In this document: piece by piece, positions 16,001-21,527 of the stretch | Layout: each line of letters starts with the position of its first letter | Position numbering within the stretch: position 1 is the first letter of the stretch | Assembly: GCA_045652815.1 (NCBI GenBank) | Contig: JAZOLH010000031.1 | Location: 1 to 21,527 of the forward strand | Length of the DNA: 21,527 nucleotides | Source of the DNA: UMGS755 sp045652815 | GTDB taxonomy: Bacteria; Bacillota; Clostridia; UBA1381; UBA9506 | Reading direction: 5' to 3' | Translations under genes and position numbers: made by a program | The notes under the pieces: generated by a model | The model's database searches: none | Told to the model about the DNA's origin: nothing | Seen by the model: only the letters and a program-made list of their open reading frames with translations

Positions 16001-16167
16001 GCGTGGGTGATAATGATATCACCATCGCCTTCACCGGCACACACGAACCCACTATGGTTCTGCAGGATGTTCGTCTGGTAGAGCAGGGCGTGGCTGAAAT
16101 CTTTGAAGAGGTTGCGCCTCAGGCAGTTGGTACCAACACACCGCCCGTTATAACCATTATTTCCTAA
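13021..16167 (+). CDS. Large cytoplasmic glycoside hydrolase, GH106-like (alpha-L-rhamnosidase-like)
   Basis: It probably hydrolyses an imported oligosaccharide; the substrate is not shown. The 1048-residue chain has no signal peptide. The N-terminal barrel contains MWGWGGPL, AGIKEIYIHPSW and YDEYDWSSG (residues 87-95). Next come IFTDETG (Glu249) and IMCETFTGSGW (Glu399), two Glu in positions that resemble the acid/base and nucleophile region of this clan, then GYPPSHGNCNHLFRYYGD. Residues about 480-640 resemble the Rossmann-like beta-galactosidase-trimerisation fold (ALMLIPQIDSW, FVLPTTSVSN, AFAKQGGRIVFID). The C-terminus from about 820 looks like jelly-roll domains (LFTEIYNDGELWLNGQRVEGEF, VDITDYVKLGTNTLVMIH), as in GH106 and GH2-type enzymes. 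The start is supported by AAGGGAGG at 13003-13010. A flanking dehydrogenase may act on the released sugar. The family call is moderate; another related uncharacterised GH family is possible. Confidence 0.65.
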   Translation: MADKITYFLSKDGDCERPAVMWGWGGPLCEDNIVKQVQEFAEAGIKEIYIHPSWMSEYDDYLSDFFMDMIELACNTAESLGMKYSLYDEYDWSSGCCGGKLFKKFPELRMTSLKWFRADAQAGEPVDIWYRGELLCVQVQYTDKTGAREDITDQVKIEVFKSDGTNNGGRVTWKNENTCTTQVFVFTRVILEAFPPNSKWSSFTDFTHGVTDTMNPRSIKEFLKMNNEVYTERLGDKIGKSITRIFTDETGLGNLFYEKNERPYSIVVEDEFYKEHGYKIRDHFIALTGVRESDEDLKVCYDYYKTTTRLFTEGWLGEYQKWCHENGLQLTGHMSAESLLNFHTSQMGDFYEALSKFDVPGIDNILSKKDMEHPLFGTCDNKMIASLAKFTKKDKIMCETFTGSGWDLNLDDMKRIMNKLMMTGVTYIIYMTAAYTLNEGRIYPPIGYPPSHGNCNHLFRYYGDITDYAAIRSSLLSQTKPHSRALMLIPQIDSWTHMWGWQWEDRQDNIWHYAGAALVRKSVDFDIFFEPIAHEATVKDGKIHLRGYEYDCFVLPTTSVSNKATMDMLDAFAKQGGRIVFIDKIPYLAADSATRYDLASSCGLSAEALQTLNSSSFAVCKENNAVLIKLGRDELADLPAFYEELSKAVLEGCRKETVVGIDLPAGVTTAHRSAEGLYCTMVFNDSPEAKTVQLRVDSDDEMLLLEEVNFKKVTAKDGIVTLEVPAHEMPILMLTKPGVSVEGLDFAEVKEEAPGTKTEIIMDKGWTLDIDDNMLPLKFRYLCAYEPCGKLDPEVAKRAETASESWALQEFPAGKGIKWGDGYVAYTRFDIVDMPEHLELFTEIYNDGELWLNGQRVEGEFRKVYERGPRDRMVDITDYVKLGTNTLVMIHRVPAYAAPHMMPNAVVRGAFGVKNDAIVKKQFDVDVTKYYTEQSWRYYSGRLEYKNTFSLDKLPKQAKVKVETKEIAEIIVNGTSAGVYMWQPYEADITDLCRVGDNDITIAFTGTHEPTMVLQDVRLVEQGVAEIFEEVAPQAVGTNTPPVITIIS

Positions 16168-16177
16168 TCAGTTTATA

Positions 16178-16213
16178 CAGACCGATTGATAGTATCAATC
16201 GGTCTGTTTTTTT
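16178..16213 (+). terminator. Terminator after the glycoside hydrolase gene
   Basis: CAGACCGATTGAT (16178-16190) and its complement (16194-16206) form a 13-bp stem followed by a run of seven T. Confidence 0.9.
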
Positions 16214-16240
16214 GCCCATATAGATGTGTACTTTGTATAG

Positions 16241-16308
16241 CAAAAGTCATAAAATAGCATTATTTTATCAAAAGTGCATATTGAAAACGTGTGCAAATGT
16301 GTTACAAT
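16241..16308 (+). promoter_or_regulatory. Promoter and probable operator of the zinc dehydrogenase gene
   Basis: TTGAAA (16281-16286) and TACAAT (16303-16308) have a 16-bp spacer. Just upstream lies a perfect dyad, ATAAAATA-GCAT-TATTTTAT (16249-16268), flanked by a direct repeat CAAAAGT (16241-16247 and 16269-16275). This is a likely activator or repressor site; the factor is unknown. Confidence 0.55.
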
Positions 16309-16350
16309 TAAAGTATAGGAATTATCTTAATTTAAAGGAGTTTTCTACAT

Positions 16351-17391
16351 ATGAAAGCTATTGTTAAATATGCCTTGGGTATCGATGGTATGGGCCTTTG
16401 CGATGTGCCCGAACCGACCCCGAAAGAAGGCGAACTGAAGGTTAAAGTCATTGCGGCAGGTATTTGCGGTAGCGACATTCATTCTATGCTGGATGAACGT
16501 GAAACCATTATGCCCGTTACCTTGGGTCACGAATACGTTGGTCAGGTTGTGGAAACCTGTGGCGACGTGGGCGACTTTAAAGTAGGCGATAACATCGTGA
16601 CCTTGCCCGCTTGCTATAGTTGCGGCGAATGTGAGTACTGCAAGGCAGGGGAAGTGACCCTTTGTGCGCACCGTGCCTCCATTGGCTCTCACAGAAACGG
16701 TGCTATGGCAGAATACGTGGTTGTGCCTGCAAAATATAGTTTCAAGGTGCCCGATAGCGTGGAAGACGTTGTGCCTTACGCCCTGTCTGAGCCCTTTACC
16801 TGTGCTGTTCGCGGCGTGTATGAACGTATTCGTGATATTAAGCCCGGTTATGTGGCGGTTGTGACAGGTCCCGGTAATATGGGTCAGTTTGCCATTCAGG
16901 CGCTCATTAACCGTGGCGTAAAAGTTGTTGCTTATGGTCTGCCCCAAGATAAAGCCCGTCTTGAACTGGCGGTTAAAATGGGTGCTGAAGCCGGCGTTGA
17001 TAACTATGAAGATTTAGAGCGCGAAGTGAAAAAACTCAATCCCCGCGGTGCTGATATTGTGGTGGATGCATCCGGTCATCCTGCGGCTCTTAGAGTTTGT
17101 CTTGATATTGCCAAGACAAAGAGCACGCTTTTAACCTTGGGTTACTTTGGCGGTCATGATATCACCATTCCCTATGATATTACACACATTAAGGAAATGG
17201 ATGTGTTCGGCTCTAACTCAACTGCAATGTCCTCCTGGAAGATTGCTATGGAACTGATTAATTCCGGTAAGGTTGACCTGTCTCCCTATGTGAGCATGAA
17301 ACTGCCCCTCTCTGAGTGGAAAAAGGGCTTTAACGCTGTTTTGAACAAGGAAGGGTATAAAGTTGTATTCTGTCCCGAACTGGACAAATAA
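16351..17391 (+). CDS. Zinc-dependent medium-chain alcohol/polyol dehydrogenase
   Basis: It is an NAD(P)-dependent oxidoreductase of the sorbitol/threonine dehydrogenase type, acting in the cytoplasm on a secondary alcohol, probably of a sugar or polyol. Catalytic zinc ligands are Cys39 (AGICGSDIH), His60-Glu61 (TLGHEYVG) and probably the Glu of LSEPFTCAVRG. The structural zinc set is Cys91, Cys94, Cys97 and Cys105 (SCGECEYCKAG). The nucleotide fold has GPGNMGQFA. The end of the second strand reads VVAYGLPQDKARLELA, with no clear NAD-selecting Asp, so cofactor preference is open. The length of 346 residues is normal. AAAGGAG (16334-16340) sits 10 nt before the ATG. It has its own promoter and a terminator shared with the convergent methyltransferase. 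Its place just after a glycoside hydrolase suggests sugar catabolism, but the substrate cannot be read from the sequence. Confidence 0.85.
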   Translation: MKAIVKYALGIDGMGLCDVPEPTPKEGELKVKVIAAGICGSDIHSMLDERETIMPVTLGHEYVGQVVETCGDVGDFKVGDNIVTLPACYSCGECEYCKAGEVTLCAHRASIGSHRNGAMAEYVVVPAKYSFKVPDSVEDVVPYALSEPFTCAVRGVYERIRDIKPGYVAVVTGPGNMGQFAIQALINRGVKVVAYGLPQDKARLELAVKMGAEAGVDNYEDLEREVKKLNPRGADIVVDASGHPAALRVCLDIAKTKSTLLTLGYFGGHDITIPYDITHIKEMDVFGSNSTAMSSWKIAMELINSGKVDLSPYVSMKLPLSEWKKGFNAVLNKEGYKVVFCPELDK

Positions 17392-17402
17392 AAGCAAAAA
17401 TG

Positions 17403-17436
17403 AAAGCCTGCAAGCAGATGCTTGCAGGCTTTTTTA
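17403..17436. terminator. Bidirectional terminator between convergent genes
   Basis: AAAGCCTGCAAGCA (17403-17416) and TGCTTGCAGGCTTT (17419-17432) form a 14-bp dyad with T-rich DNA on both exits. It closes the dehydrogenase gene on plus and the methyltransferase operon on minus, whose stop codon at 17434-17436 abuts it. Confidence 0.85.
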
Positions 17437-18189
17437 TTTGCTTGCTATAACAATGGGTTGATAGAATCCTGTTTCTTCGGGGAGCTTCCATTCCGCGCTT
17501 TTGCAACCATTTGCCAAGAGCAACTGTGTCAGTTCATCTCGGCGCGTGGCTCTGTACTCACAGGTGAACTTGCTGACGTTGGTAACACCTTCATCTTCAA
17601 TGATGTATTGCACCAGTTTGTAGCGGTCACCCTCCCAATCCCAAGTTTGAAAGGAAACTCTTTGCCCTTTGTCTGTTTTGTGAATATAGGGCGGAGAATA
17701 GGGCGGTTTATCTAACAGCAGAGCATCGTAATCTCTGATGCTGGCAACAAAGATGCCGCCGGATTGGAGCCGACTGACAATGCTTTCGATGGCTTTTGCC
17801 AAATCCTGTTCCGAGAGCATATGGGGCAGGGCGTTATCCATTGCGATGATGATATCAAAGTTTTTTTCAAATGTTTCTGACAGTGCACGAAAATCGGCGC
17901 GTTCAAATTGTATGTCAACACCGTTTTCGGCGGCACGCTGTTTGGCTTCGGCAAGTTCACACTCGCTGATATCCGATGCGGTTATGCGATATCCGAGAGA
18001 AGCAAGACCAATGGCCTGTGTACCAATGCCGCAAGCGCAGTCCAGCACCTCTGCCTTAGAATCAAAACCGTGATTGCGGAAAATCGTATCCAGCAGTTTG
18101 GCTTGTTCCTTGGTTGTATTCTGCCAATTCAGAAACAGTTTATCATATTGTGAAGCTAATGAATCATAAAAAGTCTGTATGATATCCAT
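17434..18189 (-). CDS. Class I SAM-dependent methyltransferase (small-molecule type)
   Basis: It transfers a methyl group from SAM to an unknown, probably small, substrate. The 251-residue chain starts DIIQTFYDSLASQYDKLF, as in many small-molecule methyltransferases. Motif I is VLDCACGIGTQA (48-59), the ribose-binding acid is Asp73 in ITASDIS, and ADFRAL and FDIIIAMDNALPHML follow. The SGGIFVASIRDYD strand and a beta-rich insert (FQTWDWEGDRYKLVQYII) resemble glycine/sarcosine N-methyltransferase-like proteins. A longer in-frame extension to 18330 exists, but it runs inside the upstream gene and lacks family similarity. AAGGAG (18199-18204) lies 9 nt before the ATG at 18189. That site overlaps the stop codon of the upstream regulator, so translation is likely coupled. 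It is the second gene of the operon. Confidence 0.85.
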   Translation of the reverse strand: MDIIQTFYDSLASQYDKLFLNWQNTTKEQAKLLDTIFRNHGFDSKAEVLDCACGIGTQAIGLASLGYRITASDISECELAEAKQRAAENGVDIQFERADFRALSETFEKNFDIIIAMDNALPHMLSEQDLAKAIESIVSRLQSGGIFVASIRDYDALLLDKPPYSPPYIHKTDKGQRVSFQTWDWEGDRYKLVQYIIEDEGVTNVSKFTCEYRATRRDELTQLLLANGCKSAEWKLPEETGFYQPIVIASK

Positions 18190-18202
18190 ATCATTTTGCT
18201 CC

Positions 18203-19216
18203 TTATTTAAAGCAATAGTTTGTAATGGCCTGATTGATAAATTCCGCTGTGCCATCTTCGTGGTGGTCGATGTTGGTTTTAAAACGCTCATCTGCCACAT
18301 ACATCTGACCGAGACCCGCCAAAATCTCATTAGTGCAGGTGTAACAATTCTCGGTGATGTAACCTTGCAGTTTTTTCACAAGGGTTTCGGCCTCTGAAGA
18401 ATCGGGTAGAAAACCTGCTTTTTTGCATCGGGAAAATTCTGCCATCATGTCATTTAAACCTTTGGCGAGACGATCCCAAGTCTCTTTTTTATAGTCCTTA
18501 GTTTTTTCCTCGTGTTCTCTGTAGGCTTCGGTTTCGCCCCAACGGGTCTGAACTTCATTTCGATATTTATACATGATGAGTTTTGGCTCCTCTCCGTTTT
18601 CTTTATAGGTGCAGACAAGAAGAAATTGCATATTAGCCGCGATGCCGAAACATCTGCCATCGCCAAACTTGCTGGGCAGTTGGTTTCCTAAATAGGTGGC
18701 GTTATCATCTAAAAACTTAACCTTTTCTCCGCTTGGCAGCGTATATTCAAGATTGATAAAACTGCCGGGGAGCACATTTAAGTTATCGACTTTCGGCATA
18801 CCATCAATTTGTAGAGCGTTGAGTTCATCAATCAGCTGTTTCTTAAAGTCTCCAAACTTTTCTTCACCATCAGATTCGGGGTAGAGTTTCCAAAAGTCCA
18901 TGGTAAATTCACCGCCAGAGTAACACCACTTGCAGTATTCTTCGTTGAAAATGCCATCAATTTCTTTGCTGGTGGTGGAATCATCGAGGGACATGCCGCA
19001 GCAATGACAAACCATTTCCCTTGGCGAGCCAAGAAGGGTATTGATTGATACATCAAATAATCTTGATAAAAGTTTCAGGGTTTCTATATTAGGAATTGTC
19101 TCGCCGTTTTCCCAGCGGGATACGGCCTGACGGGTCACAAACAGTTTTTCGGCAAGTTCATCCTGCGATAAGCCTTTTTTTGTCCTGAGTTCTAAAATGA
19201 TATCTTTTGTTTCCAT
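18203..19216 (-). CDS. XRE-type HTH regulator with zinc ribbon and C-terminal TipAS-like ligand domain
   Basis: It is probably a ligand-responsive transcription factor controlling its own operon. Residues about 5-60 are a Cro/C1-type HTH (LRTKKGLSQDELAEKLFVTRQAVSRWENGE). Residues 70-105 are a zinc ribbon of the PF12674 type: Cys70, Cys73, Cys95 and Cys98 (CHCCGMSL ... EEYCKWCYSGGEF). Residues about 125-220 are a beta-rich region I do not recognise. Residues about 225-335 match the TipAS antibiotic-recognition fold: WGETEAYREHEEKTKDYKKE, AGFLPDSSEAETLVKK, then GLGQMYVADERFKTNI and FINQAITNYC. TipAS normally follows a MerR-type HTH and binds thiopeptides, so this XRE version with an extra zinc ribbon and middle domain is an atypical arrangement. 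It is followed after 13 nt by a methyltransferase. The actual ligand is unknown. Confidence 0.8.
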   Translation of the reverse strand: METKDIILELRTKKGLSQDELAEKLFVTRQAVSRWENGETIPNIETLKLLSRLFDVSINTLLGSPREMVCHCCGMSLDDSTTSKEIDGIFNEEYCKWCYSGGEFTMDFWKLYPESDGEEKFGDFKKQLIDELNALQIDGMPKVDNLNVLPGSFINLEYTLPSGEKVKFLDDNATYLGNQLPSKFGDGRCFGIAANMQFLLVCTYKENGEEPKLIMYKYRNEVQTRWGETEAYREHEEKTKDYKKETWDRLAKGLNDMMAEFSRCKKAGFLPDSSEAETLVKKLQGYITENCYTCTNEILAGLGQMYVADERFKTNIDHHEDGTAEFINQAITNYCFK

Positions 19217-19223
19217 CTATTTT

Positions 19224-19281
19224 CACCTCACCTTTATTATACCATGGAGGTGGAGCATAAACAAGCAACCTGTTGTTGCTT
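19224..19281 (-). promoter_or_regulatory. Promoter of the TipAS-type regulator with inverted repeats
   Basis: On the minus strand TATAAT (19236-19241) has a weak -35 TTGTTT (19259-19264) at 17 bp. CACCTC (19224-19229) and GAGGTG (19247-19252) form an inverted repeat around the -10. AAGCAAC-CTGTT-GTTGCTT (19263-19281) is a perfect 7-bp dyad touching the -35. Both are plausible autoregulatory sites. Confidence 0.5.
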
Positions 19282-19310
19282 ATCTTATCACAAAATAGGG
19301 AAAAAGTAAA

Positions 19311-19340
19311 GAAAAACGGCATCCACATTTGTGGATGCCG
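19311..19340 (-). terminator. Terminator of the rplM-rpsI operon
   Basis: On the minus strand CGGCATCCAC (19331-19340) pairs with GTGGATGCCG (19317-19326) around a 4-nt loop, then a T-run (19312-19316). It lies 20 nt after the rpsI stop. Confidence 0.9.
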
Positions 19341-19359
19341 TAATCTTTGAAAGAAACGA

Positions 19360-19752
19360 TTAACGTTTGGAGAACTGAGGAGCACGACGAGCGGCTTTCA
19401 GACCATATTTCTTTCTTTCCTTCATTCTGGGGTCGCGGGTTAAGAAACCAGCTTTCTTCAGAACGGGACGGAAAGTTTCGGAATCAACTTCCAGCAGGGC
19501 TCTTGCGATACCGTGACGGATAGCGCCGGCCTGACCGGTGAAACCGCCACCAACAACGGTAACGATTACATCATATTTACCTTCGGTTTTGGTAGCAACC
19601 AGAGGCTGCTTAACGATAACCTTTAAGGTTTCCAGACCGAAGTATTCATCTAAAGCACGACCGTTAACGGTGATTGCGCCTTTACCGGGCACCAGTCTAA
19701 CTCTGGCAACGGATTTTTTTCTTCTACCTGTGCCGTAAAATAATTCTGCCAT
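19360..19752 (-). CDS. rpsI: Small ribosomal subunit protein uS9 (S9)
   Basis: This is a 30S component that reaches the P-site tRNA through its basic C-terminal tail. The 130 residues start MAELFYGTGRRKKSVARVRL and continue with PGKGAITVNGR, VVGGGFTGQAGAIRHGIARAL and the diagnostic LTRDPRMKERKKYGLKAARRAPQFSKR-type end (residues about 104-130), closing in Lys-Arg. An in-frame GTG two codons earlier (19758) lies only 3 nt from the AAGGAGG, whereas the ATG at 19752 is 9 nt from it, so I choose 19752. It lies 14 nt downstream of rplM, whose stop codon overlaps its ribosome binding site. The call is certain. Confidence 0.97.
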   Translation of the reverse strand: MAELFYGTGRRKKSVARVRLVPGKGAITVNGRALDEYFGLETLKVIVKQPLVATKTEGKYDVIVTVVGGGFTGQAGAIRHGIARALLEVDSETFRPVLKKAGFLTRDPRMKERKKYGLKAARRAPQFSKR

Positions 19753-19766
19753 TTTCACAAACCTCC

Positions 19767-20204
19767 TTATTTAATTTCCTGTGTCCAAGCTTCGGGCTTC
19801 TGAGCTGCATGGTCATGAGCATCTGCAGCGTAAACGCGCAGTCTCTTAGCAGCTAATGCACCAACAGTGTTGTGGGGCAGCATGCCTTTGATAGCTTTGG
19901 TCATAGCAAATTCAGGACGTTCGTTCATCAGCTTGTCGTAACGAACAGCTTTTAAACCGCCAACGTAGCCTGTGTGTCTGTAGTAGTATTTCTGCTGCAG
20001 CTTTTTACCGGTTAAGATAGCTTTAGCTGCGTTAATGATAATCACGTGATCACCACAGTCAGAGTGAGGGGTGAATTCGGGCTTATGCTTACCGCGCAGG
20101 ATAGCAGCAGCCTGAGCTGCAACTCTACCTAAGGGTTTGCCATCAGCATCTATGATATACCATTTTCTCTGCAGGTCATGAGATTTTGCCATAAATGTAC
20201 TCAT
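19767..20204 (-). CDS. rplM: Large ribosomal subunit protein uL13 (L13)
   Basis: This is an early-assembling 50S protein. At 145 residues it has the usual length, with the hallmarks RKWYIIDADGKPLGRVAA, ILRGKHKPEFTPHSDCGDHV, VIIINAAKAILTGKK, YYYRHTGYVGG and KGMLPHNTVGALAAKRLRVY. AGGAGG (20213-20218) lies 8 nt before the ATG at 20204, so the MSTFMAKSH start is preferred over the internal Met5. It is the first gene of the rplM-rpsI operon, driven by a perfect-consensus promoter. The call is certain. Confidence 0.97.
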   Translation of the reverse strand: MSTFMAKSHDLQRKWYIIDADGKPLGRVAAQAAAILRGKHKPEFTPHSDCGDHVIIINAAKAILTGKKLQQKYYYRHTGYVGGLKAVRYDKLMNERPEFAMTKAIKGMLPHNTVGALAAKRLRVYAADAHDHAAQKPEAWTQEIK

Positions 20205-20221
20205 AAATCTTTCCTCCTATA

Positions 20222-20286
20222 TTGTTTAACATTATTTTTCAAAAAGCAACATTCAATATTATAGAATAAGTTAAGGCTTTTGTCAA
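20222..20286 (-). promoter_or_regulatory. Perfect-consensus rplM-rpsI promoter and short leader
   Basis: On the minus strand TTGACA (20281-20286) and TATAAT (20258-20263) with 17-bp spacing match the sigma-A consensus at all 12 positions. The roughly 45-nt leader contains ATATTG (about 20255-20260) and CAATAT (about 20219-20224) as an inverted repeat ending just before AGGAGG. It could mask the ribosome binding site, as autogenous leaders do; this is inference. Confidence 0.8.
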
Positions 20287-20359
20287 GTACTTTTTTTAAA
20301 TTTTTAAAATGTTTTTCACAAACTCTTATTTTCTCCGTTTTTCTCTCTCTAGCTCTCGT

Positions 20360-21028
20360 TTACTCGATGTTCATTTTCACTAATTTATAGATTTCATCGC
20401 TGATTTCGTCGATAGAACGGATGGTTTCGCCCTCGGCACAGTGCACAATCTGCCAACCGGCCATCTTGGCGATACCCATAGCGTTTTCATAGGACCGCTC
20501 TAAATAATTCTTATCACTTTCGTGAATATCCTTTTCAGCTTCACCTGTGATTTTGTTGGCACGGTCTGCCATCAGTTTTCTGGCACAAGCGGGAGGCATA
20601 TCCAAAAACAGAACGAGATCGGGCTTGGGCAGTCCCAGTTTTTCATATTCGGTATCGTGGAGCCAAAGCATAAAATCTTCTTTGCCCTCTTTGAGCTTTG
20701 CCGCCTGATGGACGAGATTTGAGGTTACATAACGGTCGGCAATTAAAATGCCGCCATCGTTATAAAAATTGCCCCAATCACGCTTAAAACTTGCATAGCG
20801 GTCGATGGCATAGAACAGGGAAGCGGCATAGGCATTCACATCATCTGCCTGCTTGCCTAAATCCCCTGCTAAATAGCGCTTAACAGGAACGGAAAAGTCG
20901 CTTTCGTAATCGGGGAAGGAAATCTGACGAAGAGTATGACCATCGGCTTTAAGGCGCTCAAACAAACGCTGGGTTTGGGTGGCTTTGCCGCTGGCGTCAA
21001 CACCTTCGATAACAATCAATTTACCCAT
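20360..21028 (-). CDS. tmk: Thymidylate kinase
   Basis: It phosphorylates dTMP to dTDP in the cytoplasm. The 222 residues show the P-loop EGVDASGKATQ (residues 8-18, with Gly9, Gly14, Lys15 and Thr17), ISFPDY, LFYAIDRYAS (71-80), the DRY switch ILIADRYVTSN (94-104), DLVLFLDMPP, and a LID-like stretch around MADRANKITGEAEKDIHE. Its P-loop has VDASGKAT rather than the E. coli-like LDGAGKTT, a variant I recall among Clostridial enzymes. The ATG lies one base past the thyX stop codon, and its AAAGGAG ribosome binding site is within the thyX 3' end, so the pair is translationally coupled. Neighbour and sequence agree, so the call is strong. Confidence 0.92.
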   Translation of the reverse strand: MGKLIVIEGVDASGKATQTQRLFERLKADGHTLRQISFPDYESDFSVPVKRYLAGDLGKQADDVNAYAASLFYAIDRYASFKRDWGNFYNDGGILIADRYVTSNLVHQAAKLKEGKEDFMLWLHDTEYEKLGLPKPDLVLFLDMPPACARKLMADRANKITGEAEKDIHESDKNYLERSYENAMGIAKMAGWQIVHCAEGETIRSIDEISDEIYKLVKMNIE

Positions 21029-21029
21029 G

Positions 21030-21527
21030 TTACTGCTCCTTTAAATAGGTTTTGCGCATATCAAGCATTTTGCCGCAGGTCATTTTGCCCTCAGGGCAGG
21101 GACCTGCCACGCAGGAAGGACCTGCATATTTAAACAGGGTGGGCGCAACCTCACGCACCAGGCGGAGCATTTCGTTAGCCAGCGCCTGAATTTCCCACTG
21201 AGCACGACTGCAGCAACGATGATGGAAAAAGTTCATTAAAGAACGAGCGTTCATAGTGACAATCATCTTGGTTTCGCAAGCGTTGGGCAGAACAAAACGG
21301 GCATCTTCAATGGCCTTTTTTTCTGCCTGATTTTTGGCTTTCTTTTCGGGCATACCTGCCGCCATATTTTCGTCAAAATATTTTTTAGAAAGCATATCTG
21401 CCAGTTTGTTATATGTATCCTGCGCATCTTCCATAGACTTAATGTAAAGTTTGTGGGCCTCGTCGTTTGCCGCGATAGCAGGCGGGGTGATAAACTCAAA
21501 CTGACCTTCTTTTACATAGCGCTGGGA
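21030..21527 (-). CDS. thyX: FAD-dependent thymidylate synthase, 3' part (5' end beyond window)
   Basis: ThyX makes dTMP from dUMP using methylene-tetrahydrofolate and reduced FAD. The frame stays open to the window edge, giving 165 residues. It begins SQRYVKEGQFEFITPPAI, which is the tail of the ThyX signature RHRxxSxNxxSxRY. Later come RFVLPNACETKMIVTMNARSL, FFHHRCCSRAQWEIQ, and a Cys-rich end (GPSCVAGPCPEGKMTCGK). The first half of the signature and the N-terminal FAD-binding residues are outside the window. The next gene, tmk, uses the product, and the two are coupled with a 1-nt gap. The Cys-rich tail is a clostridial-type extension by my recollection. The call is firm. Confidence 0.92.
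   Translation of the reverse strand, partial: SQRYVKEGQFEFITPPAIAANDEAHKLYIKSMEDAQDTYNKLADMLSKKYFDENMAAGMPEKKAKNQAEKKAIEDARFVLPNACETKMIVTMNARSLMNFFHHRCCSRAQWEIQALANEMLRLVREVAPTLFKYAGPSCVAGPCPEGKMTCGKMLDMRKTYLKEQ

Noticed and set aside
16345..16947. 200-residue antisense ORF opposite the zinc dehydrogenase
   Set aside because: It is His/Asn-rich in the way typical of the reverse strand of a coding gene, and the sense gene is unambiguous.
18190..18330. N-terminal extension of the methyltransferase to 18330
   Set aside because: It overlaps the regulator gene, has no ribosome binding site, and its sequence is unlike the family start. AAGGAG supports the ATG at 18189.

Overview
The window reads as chromosomal DNA from a low-to-mid GC Gram-positive anaerobe, most likely an uncultured gut Clostridia (Firmicutes). 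This is an inference. It rests on sigma-A promoters with 16-18 bp spacers, strong AGGAGG-type ribosome binding sites, hairpin-plus-T-run terminators between nearly all units, a rplM-rpsI operon, a thyX-tmk pair, and a corrinoid-reactivase-type ferredoxin/ASKHA protein typical of strict anaerobes. No tRNA, rRNA, CRISPR array, transposase or phage gene is visible.

Layout. 1-300: a gene-free, partly GC-rich stretch with a repeated motif and two terminators. 417-6506: one giant secreted repeat protein (signal peptide, cohesin-like domain, 12 InlB-B type repeats, about 9 Big_2 domains, unrecognised C-terminus). 6672-7646: a stand-alone ATP-pyrophosphatase half of GMP synthase. 7727-8599: a membrane-anchored Sel1-repeat protein. 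8648-8762: a MITE/REP-like inverted-repeat element between two terminators. 8816-9601 (minus): nagB. 9767-11161 (minus): a TIR domain fused to a SAM-dependent methyltransferase, divergent from 11343-12854 (plus), a 2Fe-2S/ASKHA reductive activator of corrinoid enzymes. 13021-16167: a large cytoplasmic GH106-like glycoside hydrolase. 16351-17391: a zinc-dependent medium-chain dehydrogenase. 17434-19216 (minus): a two-gene operon of an HTH/zinc-ribbon/TipAS-type sensor followed by a small-molecule methyltransferase. 19360-20204 (minus): rplM-rpsI. 20360 to the window end (minus): tmk and the 3' part of thyX.

Working together. thyX and tmk act consecutively (dUMP to dTMP to dTDP). rplM and rpsI are co-transcribed ribosomal genes. 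The glycoside hydrolase, the polyol/alcohol-type dehydrogenase and nagB suggest sugar use, but each has its own promoter or terminator, so no single pathway is proven. The TipAS-type regulator and its translationally coupled methyltransferase look like a ligand-responsive cassette. The most unusual single gene is the TIR-methyltransferase fusion: its candidate TIR catalytic Glu and its SAM motif I are both intact, so it could be a two-activity NAD/SAM effector or sensor. Its function is not known from sequence alone.
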